A DNA stretch of 64,000 bases from Nostoc linckia FACHB-104 (GCF_014696615.1 NZ_JACJQJ010000012.1:62001-126000), one strand, 5' to 3'; counted from the first letter of the stretch, positions 48,180 to 58,253 are shown. Numbers and translations: made by a program. Notes: generated by a model not told the origin, from the letters alone.

Positions 48180-48404
48180 AATTTAAATTTTAATCAACAA
48201 TACTGAGTTACAAGTGCTGAGATCTGAATACTTTCTACTTGACTCAGTACTCTGCACTTCAGACTCAGAACTAAAAAGGTAACACTATCAAACTACGAGG
48301 TGAACATAAAGTTCGCCTTATTTCTTGAGAATACTGGTTACACTTTCATCCTTCACCTTACCCTTCGGGAGCGCCAAAGGCGAACATCCTTGAGATTACA
48401 TCCT

Positions 48405-48641
48405 TCAAAGGGCCGCTTCATCACGTTGACAATCAACAACAATCTCAAAGGTAGTGTTTGGTATTACCTGGCGTAAGTGTCGCAAATATCCATCAGCATC
48501 AGAACGGCTGCGGAATCGAGCCACAATCACTGGGTCTGTATTGGGAACAATACGAGTGATTGCCCAAGTATTTAGGCGTTGTCTATAGCCTTTAGCTTGA
48601 TTTTCTGCTGGAGAAGCTTGATATTCGGTATTTTGTGGCAT
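48405..48641 (-). CDS. Small hypothetical protein
   Basis: The product has 78 residues. After a Gln/Asn-rich N-terminus it has a ferredoxin-like alpha-beta pattern (WAITRIVPNTDPVIVARFRS, RSDADGYLRHLRQVIPNTTF, EIVVDCQRDE). The pattern suggests a small domain for protein contact or nucleic acid binding; I recognise no named family. It is convergent with chlN. Upstream on its strand is a stem (48671-48713) that could sit in its 5' leader. Confidence 0.6.
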   Translation of the reverse strand: MPQNTEYQASPAENQAKGYRQRLNTWAITRIVPNTDPVIVARFRSRSDADGYLRHLRQVIPNTTFEIVVDCQRDEAAL

Positions 48642-49258
48642 GATCTAAATTATCCTTTAGGAGCTAAGTTAAGGGCGTTAGGTAAGTCTCTTGGCGGGGA
48701 TGGACTAACGCCTTTTTAATGAGCGATGCACCCTTAGTAATACATTATTTTTGTGTTGTCAACACCTGGTAATAAGCAGTGCAAGTAGCAAATTTGCTAT
48801 TTCTAGTATGAAATTTTACTTCTATAATTAGATGCTCTACTAAGCTTGCTGTTTTTGCCGCAATTAGGAGCTGGTGTACTTAGTTTTAAGATAACTCTAT
48901 TCAGGGTGTCATGCAAAAAAATTATTTTTTTTCTGTGCAAGTTTTGAGTAAAAAATTATTTTCCAAGCACAACGATTAACTGAACTAGGTTTGTTAAGAT
49001 TTAGCGCTAACTAAATCGATTTGTTGCTTGGCTTGCAATCTGGAGAACTTTGACATCGATTTCAGGGTTGACAATTCAGTACATAACAATTGAATATATA
49101 CTGGGCACGTTGTGCAATTTTTATCTGTGGGGTATGACCCCTTAAGCTACTCACAATTAAAAAGTATTCCCGTCAAGAAATTCAAAGATGATGCGTTAGC
49201 AGAGTGTAATACACACTACAAAATATAGGATTAAATTTAAACCTGATAACTTATAAAA
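48642..49258. other. Divergent intergenic region with leader hairpin
   Basis: This 617-bp AT-rich gap separates the 78-residue gene from the ATP-grasp gene. A stem GGCGTTAG/CTAACGCC lies at 48673-48713, followed on the plus strand by TTTTT. A 22-codon ORF at 48911-48979 is noted but unsupported. No promoter motif stands out. Confidence 0.5.
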
Positions 49259-50248
49259 ATGAAGACACCATTTGTTGTCACAATAATTCAAAAAGTTGTT
49301 GAGCAAATTGGAGCAGTATTAGTATTAGACCCAGAATGTAAATATGTCGGTCACATTACTTTTAAAAATGGGAAGAAAACTGTTTTTCGCTCTACTCATT
49401 TCAGTATTAATGGTTTTGGAGCCGCAGAGCTAGCAAAGGATAAAGGCTCATCTAGTTTTTTTCTGAATCATTTTGGCTATAAAGTTCCTGAAGGTAAAAC
49501 TTTTTTTGATGAGAAACTATGCAAACAAATTGAGACTTTAAGAAACATAGATGATGGTTTTAAATATGCTAATTATTTAGGATTGCCTGTAATAGTTAAA
49601 CCTCTGAATCTTAGCCAAGGTAGATTAGTAACTAAGGTTTATAATAAGAGAGAATACTATCAAGTAGCAAAAAAAATATTACAAATCACTCCAGGCTTCA
49701 TCGTTGAGCGCTTCCACATAGGAAATGACTATAGAATTGTAGTCTTAGATCAAGAAGTGATGATTGCCTATCAGAGAATTCCTTTATTTATTGTGGGAAA
49801 TGGAGAATCTACTGTTTTAGAGCTTTTGCATCAAAAGCAAGCAATTCTCAATCAAAATTGTAGAAAGGTTATTGATTTTGAAGATTTTAGAATTGCTCAA
49901 AAATTAAAAAGGCAAAAATTAACCTTTGATACTGTACTTCCTCCAGGCAATATTGTTTATCTTTTAGATAATGCAAATTTATCAAGTGGCGGAGATGCTG
50001 TAGATGTAAGCGACAGTATTCATCCTGATTTTAAAAAATTGACAATTAATATCGCTAAAGATATGGGTTTAAGGTTAGCAGGAGTGGATATTATTGCTAG
50101 CGATATCACAATGCCAATGGTGGACTATACCATTATCGAAGTTAACGGCTCTCCGGGATTGCTCAATTATGCTTCGTTGGGTGAATTGCAAACTCAGAGA
50201 GTTGAAAATCTATATCTCAAAGTTATGCTCACAATTGAGAATGAGTGA
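49259..50248 (+). CDS. Stand-alone ATP-grasp ligase related to cyanophycin synthetase
   Basis: The product has 329 residues. The central part reads like the ATP-grasp domain of cyanophycin synthetase and bifunctional glutathione synthetases: NYLGLPVIVKPLNLSQG, GFIVERFHIGNDYRIVVLDQEV, the VGNGESTVLELL segment, and TIIEVNGSPGL with the metal-binding Glu and Asn. CphA also has a Mur-ligase half and an N-terminal domain, both absent here, so it is not cyanophycin synthetase. ATP-grasp enzymes join a carboxylate to an amine through an acyl phosphate; substrates here are unknown. No other peptide or natural product gene lies next to it. Confidence 0.82.
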   Translation: MKTPFVVTIIQKVVEQIGAVLVLDPECKYVGHITFKNGKKTVFRSTHFSINGFGAAELAKDKGSSSFFLNHFGYKVPEGKTFFDEKLCKQIETLRNIDDGFKYANYLGLPVIVKPLNLSQGRLVTKVYNKREYYQVAKKILQITPGFIVERFHIGNDYRIVVLDQEVMIAYQRIPLFIVGNGESTVLELLHQKQAILNQNCRKVIDFEDFRIAQKLKRQKLTFDTVLPPGNIVYLLDNANLSSGGDAVDVSDSIHPDFKKLTINIAKDMGLRLAGVDIIASDITMPMVDYTIIEVNGSPGLLNYASLGELQTQRVENLYLKVMLTIENE

Positions 50249-50424
50249 AAGGGATTGGGGATTAGGGATTGGGGATTGGGGATTGGGGACTGGGGACTGG
50301 GGATTGGGGATTGGGTTGAAAAGCACAAAGTTATTGCAGTAGAAAATGCAAATTAAAAATATAAATTAGGTGCGTTTATATTTGCGGAATAAACTGAAAG
50401 CGATCGCACTTGCAAACAAAGAAT

Positions 50425-50460
50425 CCCCTCAAGTCCTGAAAATACAGGTTGTTTGAGGGG
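50425..50460 (+). terminator. Hairpin after ATP-grasp gene
   Basis: An 8-bp outer stem (CCCCTCAA/TTGAGGGG) with an inner CCTG/CAGG stem around AAAATA. It is 176 bp after the stop codon, with no strong T-run, so its role as terminator is tentative. Confidence 0.5.
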
Positions 50461-51228
50461 TTCAAATGTTGCAGCAAAAAGTGAATTACTCTTCAGTAAA
50501 CAGGGTTTAGGTTAAAATTTCAATAATTTTAGGTTAAGTTTCCGTAAAGAATCTGTCAAAGATTCGTGAAGCCCACAATAAAAATCAGCCATTCCACAGG
50601 CGAAATATATGGCAGTAGGCGGATTCAGAAGAATCTTTGAGTCAGTAAGAATATCGAGAAAATGATTCTCACATGAAAATTTATTGGTGACTAGAGGGTT
50701 TTCTCCCCTCATGGCTGTTGGGGGTTGGGGACTGGGGATTGGGGATTGGGGATTGGGGATGAGGGGGACAAGGGGAAAAATTCTTATTACCCATTACCCA
50801 TTACCCATTACCAAATGACAAATGACAAACAAGAGATAATTCGCGATCGCATCCTCTTCCTAAAATGCGAGCGCGAATCTAACCAATCATTACTGCCAAA
50901 TTTATCTCTACACCCTTATCTAAGTTTCTGCCTTTAGCCTCTTTAAGACAGATATTAGAGATGCACTTGATTATCAGGATGTGTCTAAATGGATTATCTA
51001 ATATATCAAAAGATAAATAGTTAGCAAAAAATACAAAATCACTATTTTTATACTTGTTAATTTTTCTAAAGGAAATTGGGAACATCAGTTAGTTACTAAC
51101 ATTCTTTGTGATTACGCATAATTTGGAAAATTTTTTAACACACAGGAACGCGGAGTCAGCCTTGGGTAAAGTATAGAAGTTCTATTTCTATGTGTGACAA
51201 ACTTGTAAAACTGTGAGTAGATTAATTT

Positions 51229-51268
51229 TGAATTTTGAATTTTGAATTTTGAATTTTGAATTTTGAAT
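51229..51268. repeat. TTTTGAA heptamer tandem repeat
   Basis: Five to six perfect copies of the AT-rich unit TTTTGAA lie about 130 bp upstream of the dynamin-like GTPase gene. Confidence 0.85.
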
Positions 51269-51399
51269 TACCCATAGGGGTTGAGTGCTATGTATAGTAA
51301 AAAATTGTGAATTTTTAATTTTAAATTCCTGTCAGGCAAGGGTGATATTTTTTGTGTTATAAAACTCACAGCAATTTATCTTAGAGCAAAAAATACTCT

Positions 51400-53934
51400 A
51401 TGGAAACAGAACAACTGGAGCGTTTTAAAGAGTATGGCGAATTCATCCTCCAGAAATTAGACTCTGTACCTGAATATCCCTCCAAGCAAGAAGATTGGGT
51501 ACCAGCTAGTCTTGATGAGAGTCTGTTTCGCTTGCGGGAAGCTGCTCAAAAAACTGTAGAACTGGCTACCTCTCCTGTCAAAATTGGGGTGATGGGTGAA
51601 TTTAGCAGTGGGAAAAGTTTGCTTCTAGGTAGTTTAATTGGCTACGCTGACGCTTTACCTGTGAGTGAAAATCCAACGACGGGAAACGTTACAGCTATAC
51701 ATATCATCCCTCAGGAAGGCTTTGCGACTACCCAGCTAGGCAATTTTACTGTAGAGTACCTGGATGATGAAGGTGTGCATGATTGTCTGCGGTTTATGTT
51801 GGGGGAAGCCAACCGTCGCACCATTGCTGCTGGACTTCCACCTGCGCTGTTGTCGAAGTTGAAGGAACCAAAAGATATTCTCAGTTGGTGTGAGGAAACC
51901 TGGAAGAGTAGCAATAATTTAGAGTTACGTTATCTGCTGCGTGAGTTAGTTACGTTTATCCGTGCTTATCTATCTTACGGTGAGGCGATGTGTGGTGGAT
52001 GCTACCAAATTAATGGTACCACTGCCCGTGAGGGGTTGCAGTTACTCGAGCAGCCAATGGCGATTCAAACCCTTAGCTTTGATGATTTACCACCTGCTCA
52101 TATTAAATTACCAAGTCCACCGCAAAGATTAGCCTCAAAGTTATTACAGAATAGTTTCCCGTTGATTCGTCGTGTAGATATTGAGGTGAAAATATCGCGG
52201 GAAATTTGGGACGTTACGGGTGCTTCAGAATTTATTTTGCTGGACTTTCCAGGGTTGGGTGCGTCTAATTCGGGAACGCGAGACACATTTTTATCCCTGC
52301 GAGAATTAGCTGAGGTGCAGACAATTCTCGTATTGCTAAATGGGAAATCTCCCGGAAGCGATCGCGCCAATAAAATCTTTACCATGATGCAGCAGCAGCG
52401 ACCAGGACAAGACCTCAAGGATCTGATTCTGGTGGGTGTGGGACGTTTTGATCAACTTCCCTTGGAAAGCGAAGGTGGGGAAAGGGAACTCGATCAGCTA
52501 ATTAACGATAGCGCCGATCATCATCCTCTACAGGAAAGCAGCGTTTTTCAGAAACTTAAAGTTTTACAAACAACTATTGACGCAGCCAGCGCTTTTACTA
52601 CTCAAAAAGACCGCATCGTTTTACTATCACCACTTTTAGGACTAGCAGATTTAGCCAAACGTTCCACTTCAGTCAAAGCAGGTTCGCCAGAGTTTTTAGC
52701 TAACCTCGATTATCCCGATTATCTAGACCGTTCTAAAAGGTTACAAGAAAAATGGGGAAGGTTAAGCGATCGCTTATTAACAACTGATGCGCGTAATTAT
52801 CTTGGCAGACAACTGGGTTACTTTGCTCAAGATGGGGGTATTAGTAAGCTGCGAGAATTAATTCAAAAGCACGTTGCTACCCACGGACTGAAGCAGTTGT
52901 ATGAAGATACAAAACGCGCTGCGGAAGTTGTGCGTCAGCAACAAGATAATCTCAAAAATATTCTCCACGAAATTCACGAACAAGGAATACCCACAGGAGA
53001 CAGTCCCGCTTTTTTGGAATTACGGGAAGCAATTGAAAATTTAGATAAAAGCTATAGAAACTTCCAAAAAGATTTAGGAAAAGAACCACTCAAAGATAGA
53101 CGCAGTGTTGCTGTTAGCGATGTGGTGAAAGATGAATTAACTTTTAGAATCCTCAGTTGGAGTCAATGGACTTTACTGTTCAACAAAGTTAATAATGGTA
53201 CAATCGCCCTCACCGAATCTAAAGGTGCAGCTGGGAAGTTATTTGAGCGCGGTAACCGAGTTAATATTACAATTCCCACCAAAAGCGACGATTTTTATCC
53301 CATCTTTGCCAAGACGATTCAAGAAGTAGAAGAATTTGCGCGGGATCGCATTAGTCAAGCGATTGGAGATTTGCTAACTAAATTATCAAATTACGTTGCT
53401 AAAGAGCGCGAATTTCTGCAAACAAATATCAACCCAGAGATGGAATCAGATATTGAATCAAAATTTGGTATCGAAGAAGCGGAACTTTTTTATAAACTAC
53501 TGTTAGGCTGTGACCCTAATCAATGGCAAGAAGCAATCATTTCTGAGATTCATAATCAAGAAAAATCGATTGCACCGGAAATAATATTTCCTTTAGCGCG
53601 TCAAGATGAAAAACACAATATAGGGCAAATATTTGATTGGGCCCCAGAACGTAATGGTGCGCCTAAAGCAAACAATCATCAACTTTTTGTCTTACGTCTC
53701 AGAGATGAAATTACTGCTAGTGCTAGTCTGCATCTTGTGCAATATGTGAGTGAAGTTAATCAAAAAGTGAACGCTGAATTACAAGGAATTTTGGATCAAA
53801 TAATTCCCAGTTTGCAAAATATTTCTAAAAAAGAGAATTTACTTAGACATATTGCGGCTGGCGACACCCCATCACAATCATCTATTCCGACTTGGTTGCA
53901 AATTCTCGCTGATATCTCAGCCAAAAATTGGTAA
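51400..53934 (+). CDS. Dynamin-like large GTPase
   Basis: The product has 844 residues. An N-terminal helix precedes a GTPase domain with P-loop GEFSSGKS (residues 66-73), a G2 Thr in NPTTGNVTA, G3 DFPG (about 281) and a G4-like GRFDQL (about 348) in place of TKxD. The long segment between G2 and G3 and the helical remainder (coiled coil near residues 500-560, KRAAEVVRQQQDNL) are typical of bacterial dynamin-related proteins. These bind and reshape membranes or form nucleotide-driven scaffolds. No membrane helix is seen. An Hsp70-like gene follows after 181 bp and a helical protein gene after that. SrfC of enterobacteria has a comparable size and partner, but relatedness is not shown. Confidence 0.82.
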   Translation: METEQLERFKEYGEFILQKLDSVPEYPSKQEDWVPASLDESLFRLREAAQKTVELATSPVKIGVMGEFSSGKSLLLGSLIGYADALPVSENPTTGNVTAIHIIPQEGFATTQLGNFTVEYLDDEGVHDCLRFMLGEANRRTIAAGLPPALLSKLKEPKDILSWCEETWKSSNNLELRYLLRELVTFIRAYLSYGEAMCGGCYQINGTTAREGLQLLEQPMAIQTLSFDDLPPAHIKLPSPPQRLASKLLQNSFPLIRRVDIEVKISREIWDVTGASEFILLDFPGLGASNSGTRDTFLSLRELAEVQTILVLLNGKSPGSDRANKIFTMMQQQRPGQDLKDLILVGVGRFDQLPLESEGGERELDQLINDSADHHPLQESSVFQKLKVLQTTIDAASAFTTQKDRIVLLSPLLGLADLAKRSTSVKAGSPEFLANLDYPDYLDRSKRLQEKWGRLSDRLLTTDARNYLGRQLGYFAQDGGISKLRELIQKHVATHGLKQLYEDTKRAAEVVRQQQDNLKNILHEIHEQGIPTGDSPAFLELREAIENLDKSYRNFQKDLGKEPLKDRRSVAVSDVVKDELTFRILSWSQWTLLFNKVNNGTIALTESKGAAGKLFERGNRVNITIPTKSDDFYPIFAKTIQEVEEFARDRISQAIGDLLTKLSNYVAKEREFLQTNINPEMESDIESKFGIEEAELFYKLLLGCDPNQWQEAIISEIHNQEKSIAPEIIFPLARQDEKHNIGQIFDWAPERNGAPKANNHQLFVLRLRDEITASASLHLVQYVSEVNQKVNAELQGILDQIIPSLQNISKKENLLRHIAAGDTPSQSSIPTWLQILADISAKNW

Positions 53935-54002
53935 ATATTCTTCTTAATTCTCTTTCTTCCTATTCTTTCCCTTCGTGTGCTTCGTGTCTTCTCTGCGAGA
54001 CG

Positions 54003-54056
54003 CTTCGCGAATGCGGTTCGTTTATTTGGATTTTTAAACGAACCACATTCGCGAAG
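54003..54056. repeat. Long hairpin between GTPase and Hsp70-like genes
   Basis: Two 22-nt arms (54003-54024 and 54035-54056, CTTCGCGAATG...CGTTTA type) are complementary at 21 of 22 positions around a 10-nt loop. It lies 69 bp after the GTPase stop and 60 bp before the next start, where it could attenuate or stabilise the mRNA. It may also be a mobile palindromic repeat. Confidence 0.75.
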
Positions 54057-54115
54057 GACGCAAAGTAGAAACTCTGCGAACCTCTGCGTTTCAAATTATC
54101 CCTTCAACAAATCCT

Positions 54116-57076
54116 ATGAACTCCTCCCAACTAAATAGCGAACAACAAAAAAGATTTCCCGGATGGTTAGCTGTCGATTTTGGCACATCCAACTCTACCG
54201 TTACCCTATTCGATCCCATCGAAGTACCCATCGCCGAAGTATTACCCAGAGAACAAGAAATGCGACTGCGCGATCGCATGGCGCAATGGCTGAATTCTCC
54301 GGCGGGAATTGCTTTACCCGATGTCAGTGCTAGCGATTGGGATAAATTTATTGCTGATATTAGTAAGAATCTGGAAATCGAACCTAGCCGCTTAAGTGAA
54401 GTGTTTGAAAGTGATAATAGAGAACGATTTTTAGAAGCAATTCGCCAAATTGAACTATGTTTAGGTACAAGCGATCGCTTTCGCCGTGCTGTTAGTAAAA
54501 AGCTTTATCAGATATATCATGAAGTCTTTCGCGTTCCTACCCTAGAATCGCAAAATCTTATCCCTGTTGTCTTAGATATTGATCGTCGCAGTACCGAAAT
54601 TAAAAGTGAGTTAGAAATCTCGCGATTATCGTCCTTACAACTAAAAATGGGGAGGGAAGCTAGCGACAACAGAAAAAAAGCGATCGCCCAAGGAACCAGC
54701 AGTGTTTTAAAAGAAATTATCAGCAGATTTCATCACTCGCCCAAACGCTATTTTGGACAGGATCGTTCTTTCCCAGTAATTTTAGATGAAAATGAAGAAA
54801 CCATCAATGTTAACCAATTAATTCAAGCCGCATGGGGACATTTAATTGAGTTAACCGAAGACTACCGCCAACGCGCTAGACGCAGATTTTCTGAAGGGGG
54901 ATTTCTCTCTGCAGTTGTTACCTATCCTACTGTTGCACCTCCTGTTGTGCGTAAGGAAGTTAAGGAATTAGTTGAACAATTAGGATTAGATGATGTTCAA
55001 ACTGCTTATGATGAAGCCGTTTCTGTAGCTATATTTTTTCTGTGGCGAGAATTTGGTGGGAATCTCAATATTGGGATTGAATCTTTCAAAACTCGTTGTC
55101 GCCAAGAAGGAAATAAATGGTCACAAAATGTTCTAGTTTTAGATATTGGTGGTGGAACTACAGATTTAGCTTTAATTGAACTCACATTAGAAGATAAAAC
55201 GCCTTTCTTTGCCGATAATGAAGACCGAGGCTTAGGGGGACGCTACTATAAACTTACACCTAAACTATTAGGTTCATCTGGACATTTACAGCTAGGTGGC
55301 GAGTTAATCACCCTGCGAATCTTCAGACTTTTAAAAGTTGCGATCGCAGATTTTCTATTAACAGCAGTTTCCACTGGAAATTTAACCAGTGACAAGCTAG
55401 AAGATTTAATTAATTCCGAATTAAACGAACGGTTTATTGAAAACGGGCAATTCAAAAGCGGTAGCATTTTAAAATGCTTGGATAAAGAAAATCCCGAAGG
55501 TGACGCAGCTTATAAAGATGCTTTAGATACTGCGGAAAAAGTCTTACCTACCCGTTGGCAACAAGCACCCCAACGTCTGCAAACATTTTATACCCTCTGG
55601 GATCATGCCGAAACTGCCAAAATCAAACTCGGACAAAAGACCCCAGAAGACGGTTCAATTTTAACTTTCAGCCTTTCTGAACAAGAAATTTATGAATTAC
55701 TAGTTCAAAGTGCTATTAAATACCAAGCAAAAGATACTAGTAGTATCTGCGTTACCATCGATAGTCAGCAATTTGATCGCGCCGCATCATCAGCCATCAA
55801 AGAAGCGATCGGTATAGCTAAAGGATTGATGGATAGTCGCTTACGTCCAGAGGATAGCAAGGTAGACTCATGGAATTCCCACAAAGTCGATTGGTTGATT
55901 TTATCGGGTAAAACTTGCAACCTCGACTTGGTACAGCGCCACATCTATCAAGAATTTAGTAAATCTCCCTATTTTGTTTGGAACCCGGAACGCATTACCT
56001 TTGTTCTGGAATTTACCAAATTAGCCACCTCTGCTGGTGCTTGCTATGCCGAGAAATTACGGAGATTACGTTTTGATCCCGAAGAGTCAAAAGGATTACT
56101 TCGTAAAGGTGCAAATCAACTAGAAATTGATGTCAAAAACCTGTTTTATTATTTACCTTGCAACTTCAAACGCAAAACCCAAAGTAACGAACTGCTGACA
56201 ATCTTTAAAGCGGGACAAGAACTTTATCAACTAGGCGCTGATGAAAGTGTCGCTAAAGTTCGGACTGAGTGGCAAGGTATACAGTTAACAAATATTATTT
56301 ACCGCCAAGATTATGAAGATGGGGATTTGCGGCTGTGGGGTAGCTTTGATGGCAAAACTTTGATGGAAAAACTGGGATTATCAGAACCAGACTTCCTGAA
56401 GAAAATTAAAGTCCAGTTTGAAATTGACCAAACCCTACAATTTAGTGTCTTACTTTGTCAAGGAAATCCACATTATTTAATTGATGTTGCTGGTATTGAT
56501 GTTAATTCTGTAATCTCCGCTGCCTCAGGAACTTCAGCCCTATTTACTGATGGTAAATTAAAGTGGAATATTGCCGTAGAAAGACCTAACAAAGACTTAA
56601 ATGATGGTGATATTGCCATCAATGTAATTGAGTCAGCAACAGTAGATCAACCAGATGCTTATCATCTTGTATTTGAAGCCGATAAAGATGTGAGTAAATC
56701 TCTACAAGAATTCCATTATTTGCGTGATGGTTCACCAGAACCAGGAACTGGATTAATCAGTAATCCTCTACCTCCCTTCCCTAAAAATGGACAACACACC
56801 TTCTATGTTGTGCAAACTGATGCACAAACTAATACTAAAAAATGGATACGTATTGGCGCATTAAGTAAACCCGATTTCGCTACAGATTACCCTTGCCAAT
56901 ATCGTGTAAGTATTGACAATTATGGGATTTTACGAATGCACGCAGGTGAAGTACCTTACTGGACATCAAGGGATCAAAAATGTCTCAAACAAGAAGGATG
57001 TGTTTACCGTGCTGAACTAGAATTGCAACCCAATGAAGTTGATAAAGAACGCGATCCATTTTGCGGAATTCATTAG
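54116..57076 (+). CDS. Hsp70/actin-superfamily ATPase, large variant
   Basis: The product has 986 residues. Actin-fold nucleotide motifs are phosphate-1 AVDFGTSNSTV (Asp at residue 21), phosphate-2 VLDIGGGTTDLAL (about 340) and an adenosine-type LILSGKTCNLDLV (about 595). It is much larger than DnaK. The ATPase core has insertions (for example residues about 60-230), and the C-terminal 350 residues do not look like a DnaK substrate domain. It has no signal or membrane segment. Size and pairing with a dynamin-like GTPase recall the SrfB/SrfC pair of enterobacteria, a comparison I cannot test here. It is likely the ATP-driven half of a GTPase/ATPase machine. Confidence 0.82.
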   Translation: MNSSQLNSEQQKRFPGWLAVDFGTSNSTVTLFDPIEVPIAEVLPREQEMRLRDRMAQWLNSPAGIALPDVSASDWDKFIADISKNLEIEPSRLSEVFESDNRERFLEAIRQIELCLGTSDRFRRAVSKKLYQIYHEVFRVPTLESQNLIPVVLDIDRRSTEIKSELEISRLSSLQLKMGREASDNRKKAIAQGTSSVLKEIISRFHHSPKRYFGQDRSFPVILDENEETINVNQLIQAAWGHLIELTEDYRQRARRRFSEGGFLSAVVTYPTVAPPVVRKEVKELVEQLGLDDVQTAYDEAVSVAIFFLWREFGGNLNIGIESFKTRCRQEGNKWSQNVLVLDIGGGTTDLALIELTLEDKTPFFADNEDRGLGGRYYKLTPKLLGSSGHLQLGGELITLRIFRLLKVAIADFLLTAVSTGNLTSDKLEDLINSELNERFIENGQFKSGSILKCLDKENPEGDAAYKDALDTAEKVLPTRWQQAPQRLQTFYTLWDHAETAKIKLGQKTPEDGSILTFSLSEQEIYELLVQSAIKYQAKDTSSICVTIDSQQFDRAASSAIKEAIGIAKGLMDSRLRPEDSKVDSWNSHKVDWLILSGKTCNLDLVQRHIYQEFSKSPYFVWNPERITFVLEFTKLATSAGACYAEKLRRLRFDPEESKGLLRKGANQLEIDVKNLFYYLPCNFKRKTQSNELLTIFKAGQELYQLGADESVAKVRTEWQGIQLTNIIYRQDYEDGDLRLWGSFDGKTLMEKLGLSEPDFLKKIKVQFEIDQTLQFSVLLCQGNPHYLIDVAGIDVNSVISAASGTSALFTDGKLKWNIAVERPNKDLNDGDIAINVIESATVDQPDAYHLVFEADKDVSKSLQEFHYLRDGSPEPGTGLISNPLPPFPKNGQHTFYVVQTDAQTNTKKWIRIGALSKPDFATDYPCQYRVSIDNYGILRMHAGEVPYWTSRDQKCLKQEGCVYRAELELQPNEVDKERDPFCGIH

Positions 57077-57158
57077 GGTAGTTAACTCACGCAGAGACGC
57101 AAAGGTTTTTTATGTCTGAGAGTGAGAGAGAAAACAGGTAAAACTAGAGGCGAAATTC

Positions 57159-58253
57159 ATGCAGCACCTACGTCAGCTATTGGCAATAGAAAACTCCCAA
57201 ATAGCCCAATTATTACGGTTTAGCCTGTACGGAATCGAAGCATCTTTAAAGCAAGCGCAAAAGGAATTACCTAGCGATCCAGGGGCTAAATTATGTGACG
57301 AGGTGCTGCAAGAAATTCATAGTATTTTGCAAACTAAATATCAAAAATCTCCAGAATTAAACTCTAATAACGAATTAAAACTAAGTCGTCTAAAAGAGGC
57401 TTTTAATACAGATAAAGACATCAAATTATATTTAGGAAATTCATTACTACAAAGCCAAACAGATTCAGAATTATGGAACGAGATGCAACGCAAACTGCTG
57501 CGAGTTCCTGAAGACTTAGCAACTGCTTGGCGACAACGTGCCTTGACTTTGGCTCAAGAAGTTGGTGCAGTAGAAGATAATGCCAATCTCTACACCCTAC
57601 CCTTCATCAGAGACGAAATTATTTACCCCGGATTGAGTGGTACTATCCAAGCTCAAGGTTTATGTTTATCTCACAAATTACTGCCAAATTCGGAAATCAT
57701 TCCAAATAACGAATCCAGCGATTTAAATTTACTAGCTGGCTATTTGCTGCTTTGTATAAAATTTATCGAAATTGACCCTGATTTACACCACGCCTTAAAG
57801 AGCGTATTTAGTTTTGATATTATTTCCTTACACTCCAAGCCAGAACAGCAAACTCAATATATTGAAGCATTAACAGGGCGTTTTCAGCGTACTCAAAAAG
57901 CTGTAGAAAATGCTGATCCAGTCTTAACTCTACGTGCTTGGATTGACATTGATGAAGCCATACACTCTTTAGTGTTTGTCCCGCCAAGCGATCGCTATTC
58001 TTGGTGGGGTAACTTACAACAAGAATCACGCCGGATGCTGAAAAAATTTGTCGATCAAGCGATTAATGCTGGTAATGAAGTGAGAATACGCCAATTATCA
58101 GGGCTTTACGCCGATATCTGCGCTTTAACAAAAGATGACTTGCAACTCGATTGTGGCGGTAATCCTGGCGAAGTTTTGGCTTGTCTGCGAGTCTACGCGC
58201 GAATTAATCAAGAAGAGTTACCAGGGCGTGTAATCTTTCGCGCATCACGGTAG
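57159..58253 (+). CDS. Uncharacterised helical protein, third gene of GTPase/Hsp70-like cluster
   Basis: The product has 364 residues and is mainly helical by eye, with heptad-like Leu spacing in its first 130 residues. There are no catalytic motifs, membrane spans or signal peptide. A GAGG lies about 10 nt before the ATG. It starts 82 bp after the Hsp70-like gene and is followed by a hairpin (58303-58337), so it is probably the last gene of the operon. A role as adaptor or regulator of the two nucleotidases is inference from position. Confidence 0.7.
   Translation: MQHLRQLLAIENSQIAQLLRFSLYGIEASLKQAQKELPSDPGAKLCDEVLQEIHSILQTKYQKSPELNSNNELKLSRLKEAFNTDKDIKLYLGNSLLQSQTDSELWNEMQRKLLRVPEDLATAWRQRALTLAQEVGAVEDNANLYTLPFIRDEIIYPGLSGTIQAQGLCLSHKLLPNSEIIPNNESSDLNLLAGYLLLCIKFIEIDPDLHHALKSVFSFDIISLHSKPEQQTQYIEALTGRFQRTQKAVENADPVLTLRAWIDIDEAIHSLVFVPPSDRYSWWGNLQQESRRMLKKFVDQAINAGNEVRIRQLSGLYADICALTKDDLQLDCGGNPGEVLACLRVYARINQEELPGRVIFRASR

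Larger units (their letters stand above)
50249..51399. other. Long intergenic region with repeats and hairpin
   Basis: This 1,151-bp gap holds GGGGATT/GGGGACT heptamers (50252-50316), a hairpin CCCCTCAA...TTGAGGGG (50425-50460) that may terminate the ATP-grasp transcript, a second heptamer array (50723-50760), ATTACCC and CAAATGA units (50786-50830) and a run of TTTTGAA heptamers (51229-51268). Short minus-strand ORFs inside it look random. Confidence 0.6.

Noticed and set aside
48911-48979. 22-codon ORF upstream of the ATP-grasp gene, possible peptide precursor
   Set aside because: No core peptide pattern or conserved leader motif, and 280 bp from the ligase gene; not enough to claim a RiPP.
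49259-50248. Cyanophycin synthetase
   Set aside because: Only the ATP-grasp part is present; about 550 residues including the Mur-ligase domain are missing.
50512-50712. 66-residue minus-strand ORF in the long gap
   Set aside because: No ribosome-binding site, biased composition and no recognisable pattern; it lies in repeat-rich spacer.
50879-51085. 68-residue minus-strand ORF
   Set aside because: Looks random, begins in spacer and has no neighbour or motif support.
51400-57076. Naming the pair srfC and srfB
   Set aside because: Size and order fit but I cannot show sequence relationship without a profile search.
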